Source of the DNA: Lederbergia panacisoli
GTDB lineage: Bacteria; Bacillota; Bacilli; Bacillales; Bacillaceae_C
Length of the DNA: 64,000 bases
NCBI RefSeq assembly: GCF_024626525.1
Contig: NZ_JANJGU010000007.1
Coordinates: 1 to 64,000 of the forward strand
Reading direction: 5' to 3'
Below are positions 49,123 through 58,188 of the stretch, piece by piece; the first letter of the stretch is position 1, and every line of letters begins with the position of its first letter. The notes under the pieces were generated by a model. It was not told the origin of the DNA. It did no database searches and saw only the letters and a list, made by a program, of their open reading frames with translations. A program made the position numbers and the translations under genes.

Positions 49123-51403
49123 GACTCTTCTCCTCCAACGGAATGACGAGGCTATCTTTTAATTCGTACGCTTTGCCATACACACGAATTGTTTTCTCGC
49201 TTCCCTTTTGTAATGAGAATGTACAATTGTCACCTTCGATTTTCACAAAAATCACACTGTCTTCAAAACGGACTTTAAAGTTGTAGCCTGTCCATTTTTT
49301 CGGAAGAGCTGGAGCAAAATGCAAGCCATCTTCTTTGATGCGCAAACCACCGAAACCATAGACAATCGCCATATAGTTTCCACCCATATTCGCAGTATGG
49401 ATGCCGTCTTTCGTATTTTTATGAGTATTAAATAAATCGAGTTTAGCAGATTCACCAAAATACTCATACGCTTTGTCATATTGTTTTAATTTCGACGCCA
49501 CAATACTGTATATGCAAGTAGATAGCGATGAATCATGCGTCGTGATTTTTTCATAATAAGCAAAGGAATTTTCAATTGTATTTAAACTTTGGGCATCTTC
49601 TAAAATAAAGTGCGCCAACACGGTATCAGCCTGCTTACAAACTTGATGGCGATATAAATGAAGCGGATGATAATGTAAAAGCAGTGGGTACTTATCTTTT
49701 GGCGTATTTTCGAAATCCCATACTTTCTTGGATAAGAATGAATCATCTTGAGGATTGATATCCAATTCCTCATTGTAAGGCAAGTATATTTGTTCGGCTG
49801 CCCGTTTAAACGATTCAATTTCACTGTGTTCCAACCCGATTTTTTCAAACACGGATGTAAGATTTTGCGACTCTAAAAGCTCGAAAAATTTCACAGCCCA
49901 TTTCAAGTTATGTTGAGCTAATGTATTCGTGTAGTAGTTATTGTTCACAACACACGTATATTCATCAGGACCTGTAACATTGTGAATCATAAATTTGCCG
50001 TCATGGAAATGACCAACATCAAGCCAAAGTCTTGCTGTTTCAAATAAAACTTCCGCACCTTTTTCGGCGATAAAATCAAGATCCTTTGTGACTAAATAAT
50101 AATTAATAATCGAATAAGCGATGTCGCCATTTATATGATATTGAGCGGAGCCAGAAGGATAATAGCCAGAGCATTCTTTCCCCATGATTGTTCTCCACGG
50201 ATATAATGCACCTTTAGTGTGGCCCATGATTTTCGCATGTTCCCTTGCAAAATCCAAAATATTGTATCGATATTCAATCAAATTTTTCACAATATCAGGC
50301 TGCGTCAATAAGAAGAACGGCTGGATATACATTTCTGTATCCCAGAAATAGTGGCCTTCATACCCTTCACCACTAAGCCCTTTTGCCGCGACATTACTGA
50401 ATCGATCCTTCCCAACAGATTGCAGTAATTGATAGAGATTATAGTAAATGGCCATGCTTAACTCATCGTCGCCTTCTACATCTACACTCGCGTTTTCCCA
50501 GTAGTTCGCTAAAAATTCTTCCTGCTCTTCATACAAGCTAGCTAACGTTTTAGCTGTTGCTTCACGCATCAATTTTAATGCCTGCTCATCTCCATTTTCG
50601 GAGCGAATGGAGTCAAATAAAATAGTAAATTTAGTAAGCGAAATCGTTTCGACTTGGTCAATCTTTGTTGTGATTTCACACTCTATCGAATGAGGATGTA
50701 CATGTTGCTGCACGTCCCCCTCTTTAGATAATTCATTTTTCACAGCTGACCAAACACGCAAGTTAGATTTTGATGTTTTTGACGCAATGATAGATACACC
50801 ATCTTGAACGTCCGCATTTTCTACATGAATGTGTTGAAAGCTTTCCGCAGCTACACGCGGATCATTAGGATTAAAGTAATTTTGCACATTACCAATATGA
50901 GTAGAAATGAATTTTACTTCACCTGAAAAATTCTTGGCTGTCACTTGATAATCAATTGTAAACAGGGGTAGCATCGTAAAGGACGCCATTCTTGTAATGA
51001 CAATTTCCACTTCACGATTATTAGGCGAACGCCAAAGAGTCGTTCTTTTCGTGATCCCTTTTCTCATGTCCAAAGTTCTTGAGCTTTTCAACACAGTCCC
51101 TTGAAACAAGCTAAACTCTTCACCATCAATCACCAGCTTGATTCCTTGTGTATCAACGATATTCACCATTGTTTGCTTTTCTTCCACAAAACCATATAGC
51201 TTTTCAGCTTGTTTCATTTCTGCAAAATCGTAGAATCCGTTTATATACATACCCCGAATTGAATTGTAATCCTCTGGGTAACCTTCTTCATAATTTGAAC
51301 GTACACCTAGATACCCATTTGCATTATGAAATAATGTTTCATGAAGCATTAAGTCGTCATTATCAGTACTAAGATCATTTATTTCAAACAAATACTTATT
51401 CAT
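49115..51403 (-). CDS. GH65-family disaccharide phosphorylase
   Basis: A 762-aa glycoside hydrolase family 65 inverting phosphorylase. The N-terminal beta-sandwich (LFHNANGYLGVRSNYEEGYP) is followed by the (alpha/alpha)6 barrel with YYNLYQLLQSVGKDRFSNVA, GLSGEGYEGHYFWDTEMYIQ, and the catalytic acid Glu in HNVTGPDEYTCVVNNNYYTN (about residue 485). The acceptor region reads GKECSGYYPSGSAQYHINGD rather than the pattern I associate with maltose phosphorylases, so trehalose, kojibiose, nigerose or another alpha-glucobiose may be the substrate. Products would be beta-glucose-1-phosphate and glucose. It follows the ABC permeases. Confidence 0.9.
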   Translation of the reverse strand: MNKYLFEINDLSTDNDDLMLHETLFHNANGYLGVRSNYEEGYPEDYNSIRGMYINGFYDFAEMKQAEKLYGFVEEKQTMVNIVDTQGIKLVIDGEEFSLFQGTVLKSSRTLDMRKGITKRTTLWRSPNNREVEIVITRMASFTMLPLFTIDYQVTAKNFSGEVKFISTHIGNVQNYFNPNDPRVAAESFQHIHVENADVQDGVSIIASKTSKSNLRVWSAVKNELSKEGDVQQHVHPHSIECEITTKIDQVETISLTKFTILFDSIRSENGDEQALKLMREATAKTLASLYEEQEEFLANYWENASVDVEGDDELSMAIYYNLYQLLQSVGKDRFSNVAAKGLSGEGYEGHYFWDTEMYIQPFFLLTQPDIVKNLIEYRYNILDFAREHAKIMGHTKGALYPWRTIMGKECSGYYPSGSAQYHINGDIAYSIINYYLVTKDLDFIAEKGAEVLFETARLWLDVGHFHDGKFMIHNVTGPDEYTCVVNNNYYTNTLAQHNLKWAVKFFELLESQNLTSVFEKIGLEHSEIESFKRAAEQIYLPYNEELDINPQDDSFLSKKVWDFENTPKDKYPLLLHYHPLHLYRHQVCKQADTVLAHFILEDAQSLNTIENSFAYYEKITTHDSSLSTCIYSIVASKLKQYDKAYEYFGESAKLDLFNTHKNTKDGIHTANMGGNYMAIVYGFGGLRIKEDGLHFAPALPKKWTGYNFKVRFEDSVIFVKIEGDNCTFSLQKGSEKTIRVYGKAYELKDSLVIPLEEKSHV

Positions 51404-51426
51404 GATGACAAACCCTTTCGGCTATA

Positions 51427-52263
51427 TTATTTGACACTTCCGGATGCAACGCCCTTAATAATATGCTTTTGAGCTAATGCATAGAAAATGACAACCGGAA
51501 TGATTGTTAATGTAAGTCCCGCCATCGCTAGATTCCACTGGATTGTAAACTGTCCAAAGAAGGAGGCAGTAGAAAGCGGGATTGTCCGTAAAGCGCGATC
51601 TGAAAGAACGAGAGATGGCAGCAAGTAATCGTTCCAAATCCATATTACGTCTAAAATAATGACTGTAACGGTAATCGGCTTAAGCAGCGGGAACACAATT
51701 CTCCAAAAGATTCCAAACTTAGAGGCGCCATCTAAAAGTGCAGCTTCTTCCAACGATATAGGTATCGATTTGATGAAACCGTGGTATAAGAAAACAGCCA
51801 TGCTCGCACCAAAGCCAATATACATGAAAATAAGTCCACCATGAGTATTCAGCATTGGAATCCCTAATACATCACGGAATTTCCCCATAAATTGCATTAA
51901 CGGCATCATAAGCGTTTGGAAAGGAATAAGCATTGTAGCTACAAAAGTCATAAAGATAAACTTACTAAGCTTATCGTCTGTCCTTACTAACATCCACGCT
52001 GTCATGGACGAGAATAATACAATGAGCAAACAAGATACAACAGTGATGAACAAGGAATTAAAAAACGACTGTAGAAAGTCCATTTTTTCCATTGCGTCAA
52101 CATAATATTTAAAATCAAATGACGAAGGAAAAGCTAAAGTATTTTGGTATAATTCGGCACGGTTTTTGAAAGAGTTGACCAACATAATATAAATAGGTGA
52201 CAAGTAGACAAGTCCGAGGGCAATGACGAAGAAATTTAATAAAAACCTCCCTATTTTTTTCAT
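51427..52263 (-). CDS. Sugar ABC transporter permease (MalG type)
   Basis: A 278-aa inner permease of a CUT1 sugar importer with six TM helices. The EAA loop is EEAALLDGASKFGIFWRIVF (about residues 178-197), preceded by FLYHGFIKSIPISL. The C-terminus QKHIIKGVASGSVK is typical of MalG-like proteins (KGVTAGAVK). It starts one base inside the stop of the first permease. The ATPase is not encoded here, so a shared MsmX-type ATPase is probably used, as in B. subtilis. Confidence 0.93.
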   Translation of the reverse strand: MKKIGRFLLNFFVIALGLVYLSPIYIMLVNSFKNRAELYQNTLAFPSSFDFKYYVDAMEKMDFLQSFFNSLFITVVSCLLIVLFSSMTAWMLVRTDDKLSKFIFMTFVATMLIPFQTLMMPLMQFMGKFRDVLGIPMLNTHGGLIFMYIGFGASMAVFLYHGFIKSIPISLEEAALLDGASKFGIFWRIVFPLLKPITVTVIILDVIWIWNDYLLPSLVLSDRALRTIPLSTASFFGQFTIQWNLAMAGLTLTIIPVVIFYALAQKHIIKGVASGSVK

Positions 52264-53138
52264 TACATTTCAACCTCTTTCTTTTTCGTAATAGCCACCT
52301 GCGTCAAAGTAATGGCTGCGACTAGTATGAAGAAAATAATCGCTTTAGACTGACCATAACCAAAGTTGTTATATCCAAATATTTCATTATATATATTCAT
52401 AGCTAACAATTCTGTAGAATTATTAGGTCCACCGCCCGTTAATGAGAGGTTTACGTCGAATATTTTAAAAGAATTAGATACAGTCAAAAATAAACAAATC
52501 GTAAACGCTGGCATCAACAATGGGAAAGTGATTTTCGTAAGCTTCTGCCAGAAATTAGCTCCATCCACCTTCGCAGCTTCCATAACATCTTCTGGTATAG
52601 AACCGATTCCTGCGATATAGATGATCATTACATACCCAGCCATTTGCCATGTAAACACAATTACCATAGCATATAAAGAATATTTAGGATCTATCATCCA
52701 GTTGAAGAAAATGGATTTGAATCCTGTTACTTCGCCAATTACTAGGAACGCATCAGAAAATATAAACTTCCAAATATAACCTAGAATCAGACCGCCAATG
52801 AGATTTGGCATGAAAAACATCGAACGGGCTACATTTCGCACCCGTAATTTTGTAGTTACGAGTAAAGCAAAACCGAGACCGATAACATTTATTGCGATAA
52901 GCGCCATAACTGTAAACTTAGTCGTAACCCAAGCAGATGCGAGAAAACGCTCTTCCCCAAACAACTTGGCGTAATTTTCAAATCCAACAAAGATCTTCGG
53001 GTTTGCCGGAATGCCATCCCAACTAAAAAAGGAATAGTAGATTCCAATAAAAAATGGAATAATGACAACAGTCACAAAAACAAACAGTGTCGGAACCGTA
53101 AATAAAGCAAACCACGCCTTATCTTTTCTTCGTTTCAT
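52263..53138 (-). CDS. Sugar ABC transporter permease (MalF type)
   Basis: A 291-aa CUT1 permease with six TM helices (ALFTVPTLFVFVTVVIIPFF at the start). The EAA loop is MEAAKVDGANFWQKLTKITF, followed by FPLLMPAFTICLFL, and it has SLTGGGPNNSTELLAMNIYN, the usual segment before the last helix. The start is ATG at 53138 behind GAAGGG; a longer frame from 53258 has no ribosome site. It partners with the MalG-like permease and the upstream binding protein. Confidence 0.93.
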   Translation of the reverse strand: MKRRKDKAWFALFTVPTLFVFVTVVIIPFFIGIYYSFFSWDGIPANPKIFVGFENYAKLFGEERFLASAWVTTKFTVMALIAINVIGLGFALLVTTKLRVRNVARSMFFMPNLIGGLILGYIWKFIFSDAFLVIGEVTGFKSIFFNWMIDPKYSLYAMVIVFTWQMAGYVMIIYIAGIGSIPEDVMEAAKVDGANFWQKLTKITFPLLMPAFTICLFLTVSNSFKIFDVNLSLTGGGPNNSTELLAMNIYNEIFGYNNFGYGQSKAIIFFILVAAITLTQVAITKKKEVEM

Positions 53139-53326
53139 ATTAACCCTTCTTTCAGTTTTACATAGGAATGAGTCTCGTTCATGTAGGCATTTCTCAAATA
53201 TTATTGTTACATGACGTACATCTAAATAATGAAAAAATAGATTTTTCGATTTTTCCATAAAAACAAATATTTAATTGAGAAAAGAGCTACAAGCTTCATA
53301 AGAATCGCTAAACTTCCATATTAGGC

Positions 53327-53352
53327 GTAAAAGCCGGCTTTTGGGCTTTTAC
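53327..53352. other. Hairpin in the permease leader
   Basis: GTAAAAGCC pairs with GGCTTTTAC in the 315-bp gap between the binding protein gene and the first permease. No T-run follows. It may stabilise the upstream mRNA or take part in attenuation; nothing shows which. Confidence 0.5.
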
Positions 53353-53386
53353 AAATCAACAAACTTTTAAAATTATAGCCTTCATG

Positions 53387-53436
53387 TAAAAAGCCTAACA
53401 TCATTTTTCACTATACTCGATGTTAGGCTTTTTTAT
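53387..53436. terminator. Terminator or attenuator behind the binding-protein gene
   Basis: GCCTAACATC pairs with GATGTTAGGC, with Ts on both strands (five on the minus strand). It lies 18 bp after the binding-protein stop. Partial termination here would yield more binding protein than permease, a common design in sugar ABC operons. Confidence 0.8.
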
Positions 53437-53453
53437 TTTTTCTAGGTCAACTC

Positions 53454-54677
53454 TTACTTCGTAGCGTTAGCCCATGCTTTATCAAGGGACTCTATAAATT
53501 GTTGTCCAGTCATATCTTTATTAATAAAGAATTCTTGTGTTGCTGGAGCAAGGTCAGCATCTACAATTCCTGCTGGCCATAGATTAAATGTCCAAGGGAT
53601 AGATTTCCCAGAGTTAGATGCTTCTAATAGATCTGATGATAGTGGATCTAAATCTTTTGCTTCAATATTTGTCATTGCTGGAATGAATCCAAATTCTTCA
53701 ACTATATATTTTTGTCCTGTTTCACTAGTTGTCATCCAGTTCAAGAAATCCAATGCTGCGTCGATTTCTTTTTGGTCCGCATCCGCATTCACTGCCCAGT
53801 AACTTGGAACACCAACAGCAATCTTATCATTGCCCATTAGCGGTAATGGAAGCATTCCCATTTCAAAACCTAAGTCACCATAATCTTTAAACATTCCGTA
53901 TGCCCAGTTTCCTTGGTGTATCATAGCTGTTTTTCCTGTTGCAAAATCCCCAATTTGTTTATCGTAATTATACTCAAGTGGGTTATATGATTCTGCTCTG
54001 ATGGATTCCATGAATTTCGCAAACTCTTGGAATTCTTTTGTATCAGCCATTTTCACTTCGCCATTATTAAGCTTTTCAATAAAAGCTGCTGGGTCATCTA
54101 ATAGAGCGAAAGGTGTATTTAAAATATGAGCTATTAAGAAATAAGCTTCTTGTGATAATCCAAGTCCGTTAATACCATCAGCTTTAAGATCTGTTAATGT
54201 TTTATTGAAGGAATCATAATCTTTTACGTCTTCAGGTTTCACTAAGCTCTTGTTGTAGACAAGTCCGTACCCTTCAATCCCGTATGGAAGTCCAACTTTT
54301 TTACCATCAATCACTAATTCTTGATCAGCAGCTACATTTTTCATGAAATCTTGATTGCTTAAATCATATTCGTATGACTTAAGTTGCTCTCCCTCAGTCG
54401 CTCCGCCCAATGTAAATATGGATGGACCTTGTTTGCTGGAAAGTTTTGTTTTCAACTGTTGGAAATAATCGTCACCAGTTGTTTCCCAAATCTCAACTTT
54501 AACGCCTTTTTCTTTTTCATATTCCTTAGCAAGTGCTTTCATTTGGTCTGTAATTTCAACCTTTGACTGGAAAATAACAATCTTTTCTCCAGCTTTAGAA
54601 CTTTTTCCACCACAGCCTGCCAATAAGACCATTGACATTAGTAGAAGGATAGAGATTAAACTAAACGCCTTTTTCAT
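53454..54677 (-). CDS. Sugar ABC transporter substrate-binding lipoprotein
   Basis: A 407-aa cluster-1 solute-binding protein with a type II signal and lipobox LAGC (Cys 22). Typical features are EKIVIFQSKVEITDQMKALA, a domain LKTKLSSKQGPSIFTLGGAT, KVGLPYGIEGYGLVYNKSLV and FATGKTAMIHQGNWAYGMFK. It binds the sugar outside the membrane and delivers it to the two permeases downstream. The ligand is probably the disaccharide cleaved by the GH65 enzyme. GGAGG precedes the ATG. Confidence 0.93.
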   Translation of the reverse strand: MKKAFSLISILLLMSMVLLAGCGGKSSKAGEKIVIFQSKVEITDQMKALAKEYEKEKGVKVEIWETTGDDYFQQLKTKLSSKQGPSIFTLGGATEGEQLKSYEYDLSNQDFMKNVAADQELVIDGKKVGLPYGIEGYGLVYNKSLVKPEDVKDYDSFNKTLTDLKADGINGLGLSQEAYFLIAHILNTPFALLDDPAAFIEKLNNGEVKMADTKEFQEFAKFMESIRAESYNPLEYNYDKQIGDFATGKTAMIHQGNWAYGMFKDYGDLGFEMGMLPLPLMGNDKIAVGVPSYWAVNADADQKEIDAALDFLNWMTTSETGQKYIVEEFGFIPAMTNIEAKDLDPLSSDLLEASNSGKSIPWTFNLWPAGIVDADLAPATQEFFINKDMTGQQFIESLDKAWANATK

Positions 54678-54698
54678 TTATGTGTCCTCCTTTTTAAT

Positions 54699-54742
54699 AA
54701 AACGTTATACCTATATTTTAAGTCTTGTCATGAAAAAGTCAA
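54699..54742 (-). promoter_or_regulatory. Promoter and LacI-type operator of the binding-protein gene
   Basis: Minus-strand -35 TTGACT (54737-54742) and -10 TAAAAT (54715-54720), 16-bp spacer. Just downstream, 54699-54708 reads ATAACGTTTT on the minus strand, sharing ACGTTTT with the site in front of the LacI gene. A LacI repressor bound there would block transcription of the transport genes. Confidence 0.5.
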
Positions 54743-54856
54743 CAAATTTTATGATTTCATTTTTTTTACTAGGATTTATACGGGTTTTTAATAAAATATA
54801 TGCCTGAAAATAAAAATATAGGTAAACTTTTATCAAAAAGACGATTTGTTTCTAAT

Positions 54857-55819
54857 TTATTTTACTGAATTTCTCCACTTCATTTTAGCCGATATCTTGA
54901 AAATATCTTTATTGGCTGTTCCTCTTATCATTTCCACTAATTCTTTTGCGGCTAAATACCCACTCTCATACCGTGGAATCGATACAGTAGTTATTCCATA
55001 TGTTTCTGCAATGCTAGAATCATCGAATCCCGTAACAGAAATATCCTCTGGTACTGAATAATTGCTTTCTTTCAAAGCCTTTATAGCACCAACCGCCATA
55101 TTGTCATTTGCACAAACTAACACTTCTGGAAGTTTATTGCTTAAGGTTAAAATATTGGCAGCGCGGAACCCACTTTCCTCGGTAAAATCACCAAAATAAT
55201 AGTTGGTCCTCTGAAAGCTAATATTATTTTTTTCCAGCGTATCCTTAAATGCTTGAAAACGCTCTTGATGATCAAGCGAGCTTTCGATTCCTCCAATATA
55301 ACCAAAATCACGAAACCCTTTATCGATAAGGGATTGGACAAGCTCACACATAACTGTATAGTTTTCAACAATTACACTTTTAATGTAATCATTATCAACA
55401 ATCCTATCCATTACAACAATTGGAAACTGTTCATCCGCAACAGAGGCAAGGAATTCATTGTCCATTTTTTTGTCCAGCACAATCGCTCCACCAGCAAAAT
55501 TATTTCGCATGAAATTTTTACTGGAGCTTGTCGTACAAACAATTAAATCAAAGCCATTTTCAGAAAGATAATCATTTATCCCTTTTATAATCTTTAAATA
55601 AAACGACCTTTCAAAATCGCTAAAATTGAAGACAATGGTGTTCGTTTTTCCGGACTTTAAACTTTTTCCCATGAGATTAGGCTGGTAACCCATCTCTTCA
55701 CATATTTGCAATACTCGTTCTCTCGTTTCCTTGCCGACATTTTTCCGACCATTGATCACATTTGAAACGGTAGAAACTGAAACTCCCGCCATTTTAGCAA
55801 TTTCCTTTATACCAACCAC
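54857..55819 (-). CDS. LacI-family transcriptional regulator
   Basis: A repressor of about 320 aa. The N-terminal LacI HTH reads IKEIAKMAGVSVSTVSNVIN with the hinge GYQPNLMGKSLKSGK, followed by a periplasmic-binding-protein-like sugar domain (residues 60-320; VTGFDDSSIAETYGITTVSI near the end). It sits between the GH3 and binding-protein genes and most likely represses the locus until an oligosaccharide or sugar phosphate binds. I choose the GTG at 55819, seven bases after GAGGGG; the ATG at 55825 lies too near the ribosome site. Confidence 0.9.
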   Translation of the reverse strand: MVGIKEIAKMAGVSVSTVSNVINGRKNVGKETRERVLQICEEMGYQPNLMGKSLKSGKTNTIVFNFSDFERSFYLKIIKGINDYLSENGFDLIVCTTSSSKNFMRNNFAGGAIVLDKKMDNEFLASVADEQFPIVVMDRIVDNDYIKSVIVENYTVMCELVQSLIDKGFRDFGYIGGIESSLDHQERFQAFKDTLEKNNISFQRTNYYFGDFTEESGFRAANILTLSNKLPEVLVCANDNMAVGAIKALKESNYSVPEDISVTGFDDSSIAETYGITTVSIPRYESGYLAAKELVEMIRGTANKDIFKISAKMKWRNSVK

Positions 55820-55862
55820 ATCCATACCCCTCGCTTTGAGATATTTTCTGTATTCAGTAAAA

Positions 55863-55880
55863 CACAAAACGTTTATTTTG
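55863..55880. promoter_or_regulatory. Candidate LacI operator upstream of the regulator gene
   Basis: CACAAAACGTTTATTTTG contains a central AAACGTTT with A/T-rich arms, the CG-centred design of LacI-family operators. It lies about 45 bp upstream of the LacI start and shares ACGTTTT with the site near 54700. Binding is inferred. Confidence 0.45.
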
Positions 55881-55906
55881 TAAAATTTACTTTTTATTTT
55901 AGTAAA

Positions 55907-55935
55907 ATGGACTCGTCCATAAATGGCGAGTCCAT
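55907..55935 (-). terminator. Hairpin after the GH3 gene
   Basis: Nine-bp arms ATGGACTCG and CGAGTCCAT, 11-base loop, followed on the minus strand by TTTTACT. It is eight bp after the GH3 stop and may be a weak terminator. Confidence 0.65.
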
Positions 55936-55943
55936 TCTCACAC

Positions 55944-58160
55944 TCATTTTCTTAGTTCAAACTCCTCAAATATATCCATATCGCTATTCGACCCAATGTA
56001 AATTTTAAATTTGCCATTTTCACTTTCAAATTTCATGTCTGCTGTATAAAATCTTAACATTTCTTCTGTTATGGTAAATTCAATTGTTTTCGATTCACCT
56101 GGTTGAAGTTCTACTTTTTTGAGTCCTTTTAATTCTTTTACAGGTCTAACAACACTGCCAGCCAAATCTTGAATATATAATTGCACTGTCTCTTTTCCAG
56201 CATATTTACCGGTATTTTTTACCGTAATGGAAGCTGTTAATTTTCCGGTATTCGTTAGCACTTTATTATCAAGGGCAAAGTCAAAGAATTCAAATTCCGT
56301 ATATGATAAACCATAGCCGAAAGGAAATAATGGCTCATTCGGAATATCAGTATATCTTGATTGGAACCTGTGGCCCGCTTCACCTTTTTTCAGTGGCCGC
56401 CCTGTGTTAAAGGAATTATAGTAAACAGGAATTTGACCAACACTATGCGGAAAGCTCATCGATAATTTCCCTGAAGGATTTACATCATTAAAAAGAATAT
56501 CTGCAACCCCGTTACCGCCCTCTGTTCCAGGGAACCAAGCTTCTACAATCGCATTTGCCTTCTCATTTATTTCTTTTAAATCAAGCGGTCTTCCGTTAAA
56601 TAGCACAACTACAATATTTGGGTTGACCTCGTACACTTTCCTAAATAAATCAAGTTGAATTTCAGGCAATGTAATCGCAGCCCGGCTTCCACCCTCTCCA
56701 CTTTGGATAAAATGCTCACCTAGCGCCATTACGACGACATCAGATTTTTTTGCAAGCTCCACCGCTTCTTGTAAATCCGCCTTTGCCGCCTCCGGATTGA
56801 ATTCCTTTTCTTCCACCTCATGCGCGAATCCACTAATTTTCGTATCAGGGTCTAAAATCTCAGTTCCTTTTGCAAAACCTACTTTAGAACCATCAACTTT
56901 TTCTGACACAGCCTGTTTTAGTGTCACTACTTGATCCGAGTCCCCATGGATGGACCATAAGCCGCTGAGCGCTTTACTATCTACATACGGTCCGATAAAG
57001 GCGATGCTTTGATTATTTTTACTTAAAGGTAGAGCACCTTCATTTTTTAAAAGGACAAGTGATTCACTCACTATTTTTCTCGCTAAATTGCGGTGTTCAT
57101 CACTTAGAATGATTTCCTTTTCTTTTTCCTCATCAGCGAAACGATATGGATTTTCAAAAAGCCCTAATTGATTTTTCAGCTGAAGGACGCGCATGACTGA
57201 TTCATCAATCAATTGCTCCGATACTTTTCTCTCATCGACTAACTTTTTCAAATTATGAACGTATACAGGTGTGACCATATCGATATCCACGCCTGCTTCA
57301 ATCGCAAGTTTCGCCGCCTCTTCCCCATCTTCCGCAACACCATGTGCCATCAACTCTGCTATTGCTGCATAATCTGAAATGAGCACTCCTTCAAAGCCCC
57401 ACTCATCCCTTAAAAGATCTTTCATAAGCCACTTATTTCCTGTTGCAGGAATCCCGTCAACTGTATTAAAAGCCGTCATCACCATGGCACATCCTGCATC
57501 AAGTGTTGCTTTATATGCCGGTAAATATTGTTCTCTTAATGTTCTTTCGGACATATCAACCGTATTATAATCCCGCCCGCCTTCAGCAGCTCCATATGCC
57601 GCGAAGTGTTTTACACAAGCTGCAAGTGTTCCTTCTTCTGATAAAGACTCGCCTTGGTAGCCTTGCACCATTGCTGCCCCAAGAAGTCCATTCAAATAGG
57701 CATCTTCCCCTGTTGACTCCATTACCCTTCCCCAACGAGGGTCTCTAACTAAATCAACCATTGGCGAAAATGTAATATGTAAACCTGCAGCGGCTGATTC
57801 CTTTGCCGCAACCGCAGCGCTTTCTTGTACTAGATCTGGATTGAATGTACTGCCAAGTCCGAGCGGAATCGGAAAAATAGTTTTATAGCCATTAATAATA
57901 TCTGCCATAAACAGCAACGGGATTTTATGGCGATTCTTTTCCATATATTCTGTCTGAATTTGCTTTAGTTTTTTTGCGCCTAATACGTTTAAAATCGATC
58001 CCGTATTATTAACAGTGTCTTCTTCAAACTTCATGTAACTTGACGGACCCGTGCTAATATCGGAACCTTTATAATAATCCCCCGTCAACTGCAGCAACTG
58101 ATCAATTTTTTCTTCCAATGTCATTTTTGCCAAAAGTTCTTCTAATGCAGATTGATTCAT
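55944..58160 (-). CDS. GH3-family beta-glucosidase (BglX-like)
   Basis: A 738-aa glycoside hydrolase family 3 enzyme. The N-terminal TIM barrel contains MEKNRHKIPLLFMADIINGY, SPMVDLVRDPRWGRVMESTG and the nucleophile Asp in GVLISDYAAIAELMAHG (about residue 265). The alpha/beta sandwich domain follows (LGEHFIQSGEGGSRAAITLP), with a C-terminal fibronectin-III-like domain (KNTGKYAGKETVQLYIQDLA). There is no signal peptide, so it acts on imported beta-glucosides or on other exo-beta-linked sugars in the cytoplasm. It lies 28 bp after the PTS gene and before the LacI gene. Confidence 0.92.
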   Translation of the reverse strand: MNQSALEELLAKMTLEEKIDQLLQLTGDYYKGSDISTGPSSYMKFEEDTVNNTGSILNVLGAKKLKQIQTEYMEKNRHKIPLLFMADIINGYKTIFPIPLGLGSTFNPDLVQESAAVAAKESAAAGLHITFSPMVDLVRDPRWGRVMESTGEDAYLNGLLGAAMVQGYQGESLSEEGTLAACVKHFAAYGAAEGGRDYNTVDMSERTLREQYLPAYKATLDAGCAMVMTAFNTVDGIPATGNKWLMKDLLRDEWGFEGVLISDYAAIAELMAHGVAEDGEEAAKLAIEAGVDIDMVTPVYVHNLKKLVDERKVSEQLIDESVMRVLQLKNQLGLFENPYRFADEEKEKEIILSDEHRNLARKIVSESLVLLKNEGALPLSKNNQSIAFIGPYVDSKALSGLWSIHGDSDQVVTLKQAVSEKVDGSKVGFAKGTEILDPDTKISGFAHEVEEKEFNPEAAKADLQEAVELAKKSDVVVMALGEHFIQSGEGGSRAAITLPEIQLDLFRKVYEVNPNIVVVLFNGRPLDLKEINEKANAIVEAWFPGTEGGNGVADILFNDVNPSGKLSMSFPHSVGQIPVYYNSFNTGRPLKKGEAGHRFQSRYTDIPNEPLFPFGYGLSYTEFEFFDFALDNKVLTNTGKLTASITVKNTGKYAGKETVQLYIQDLAGSVVRPVKELKGLKKVELQPGESKTIEFTITEEMLRFYTADMKFESENGKFKIYIGSNSDMDIFEEFELRK

Positions 58161-58188
58161 TGTTTAATCTCCTTATCTTTGAAAGCAT

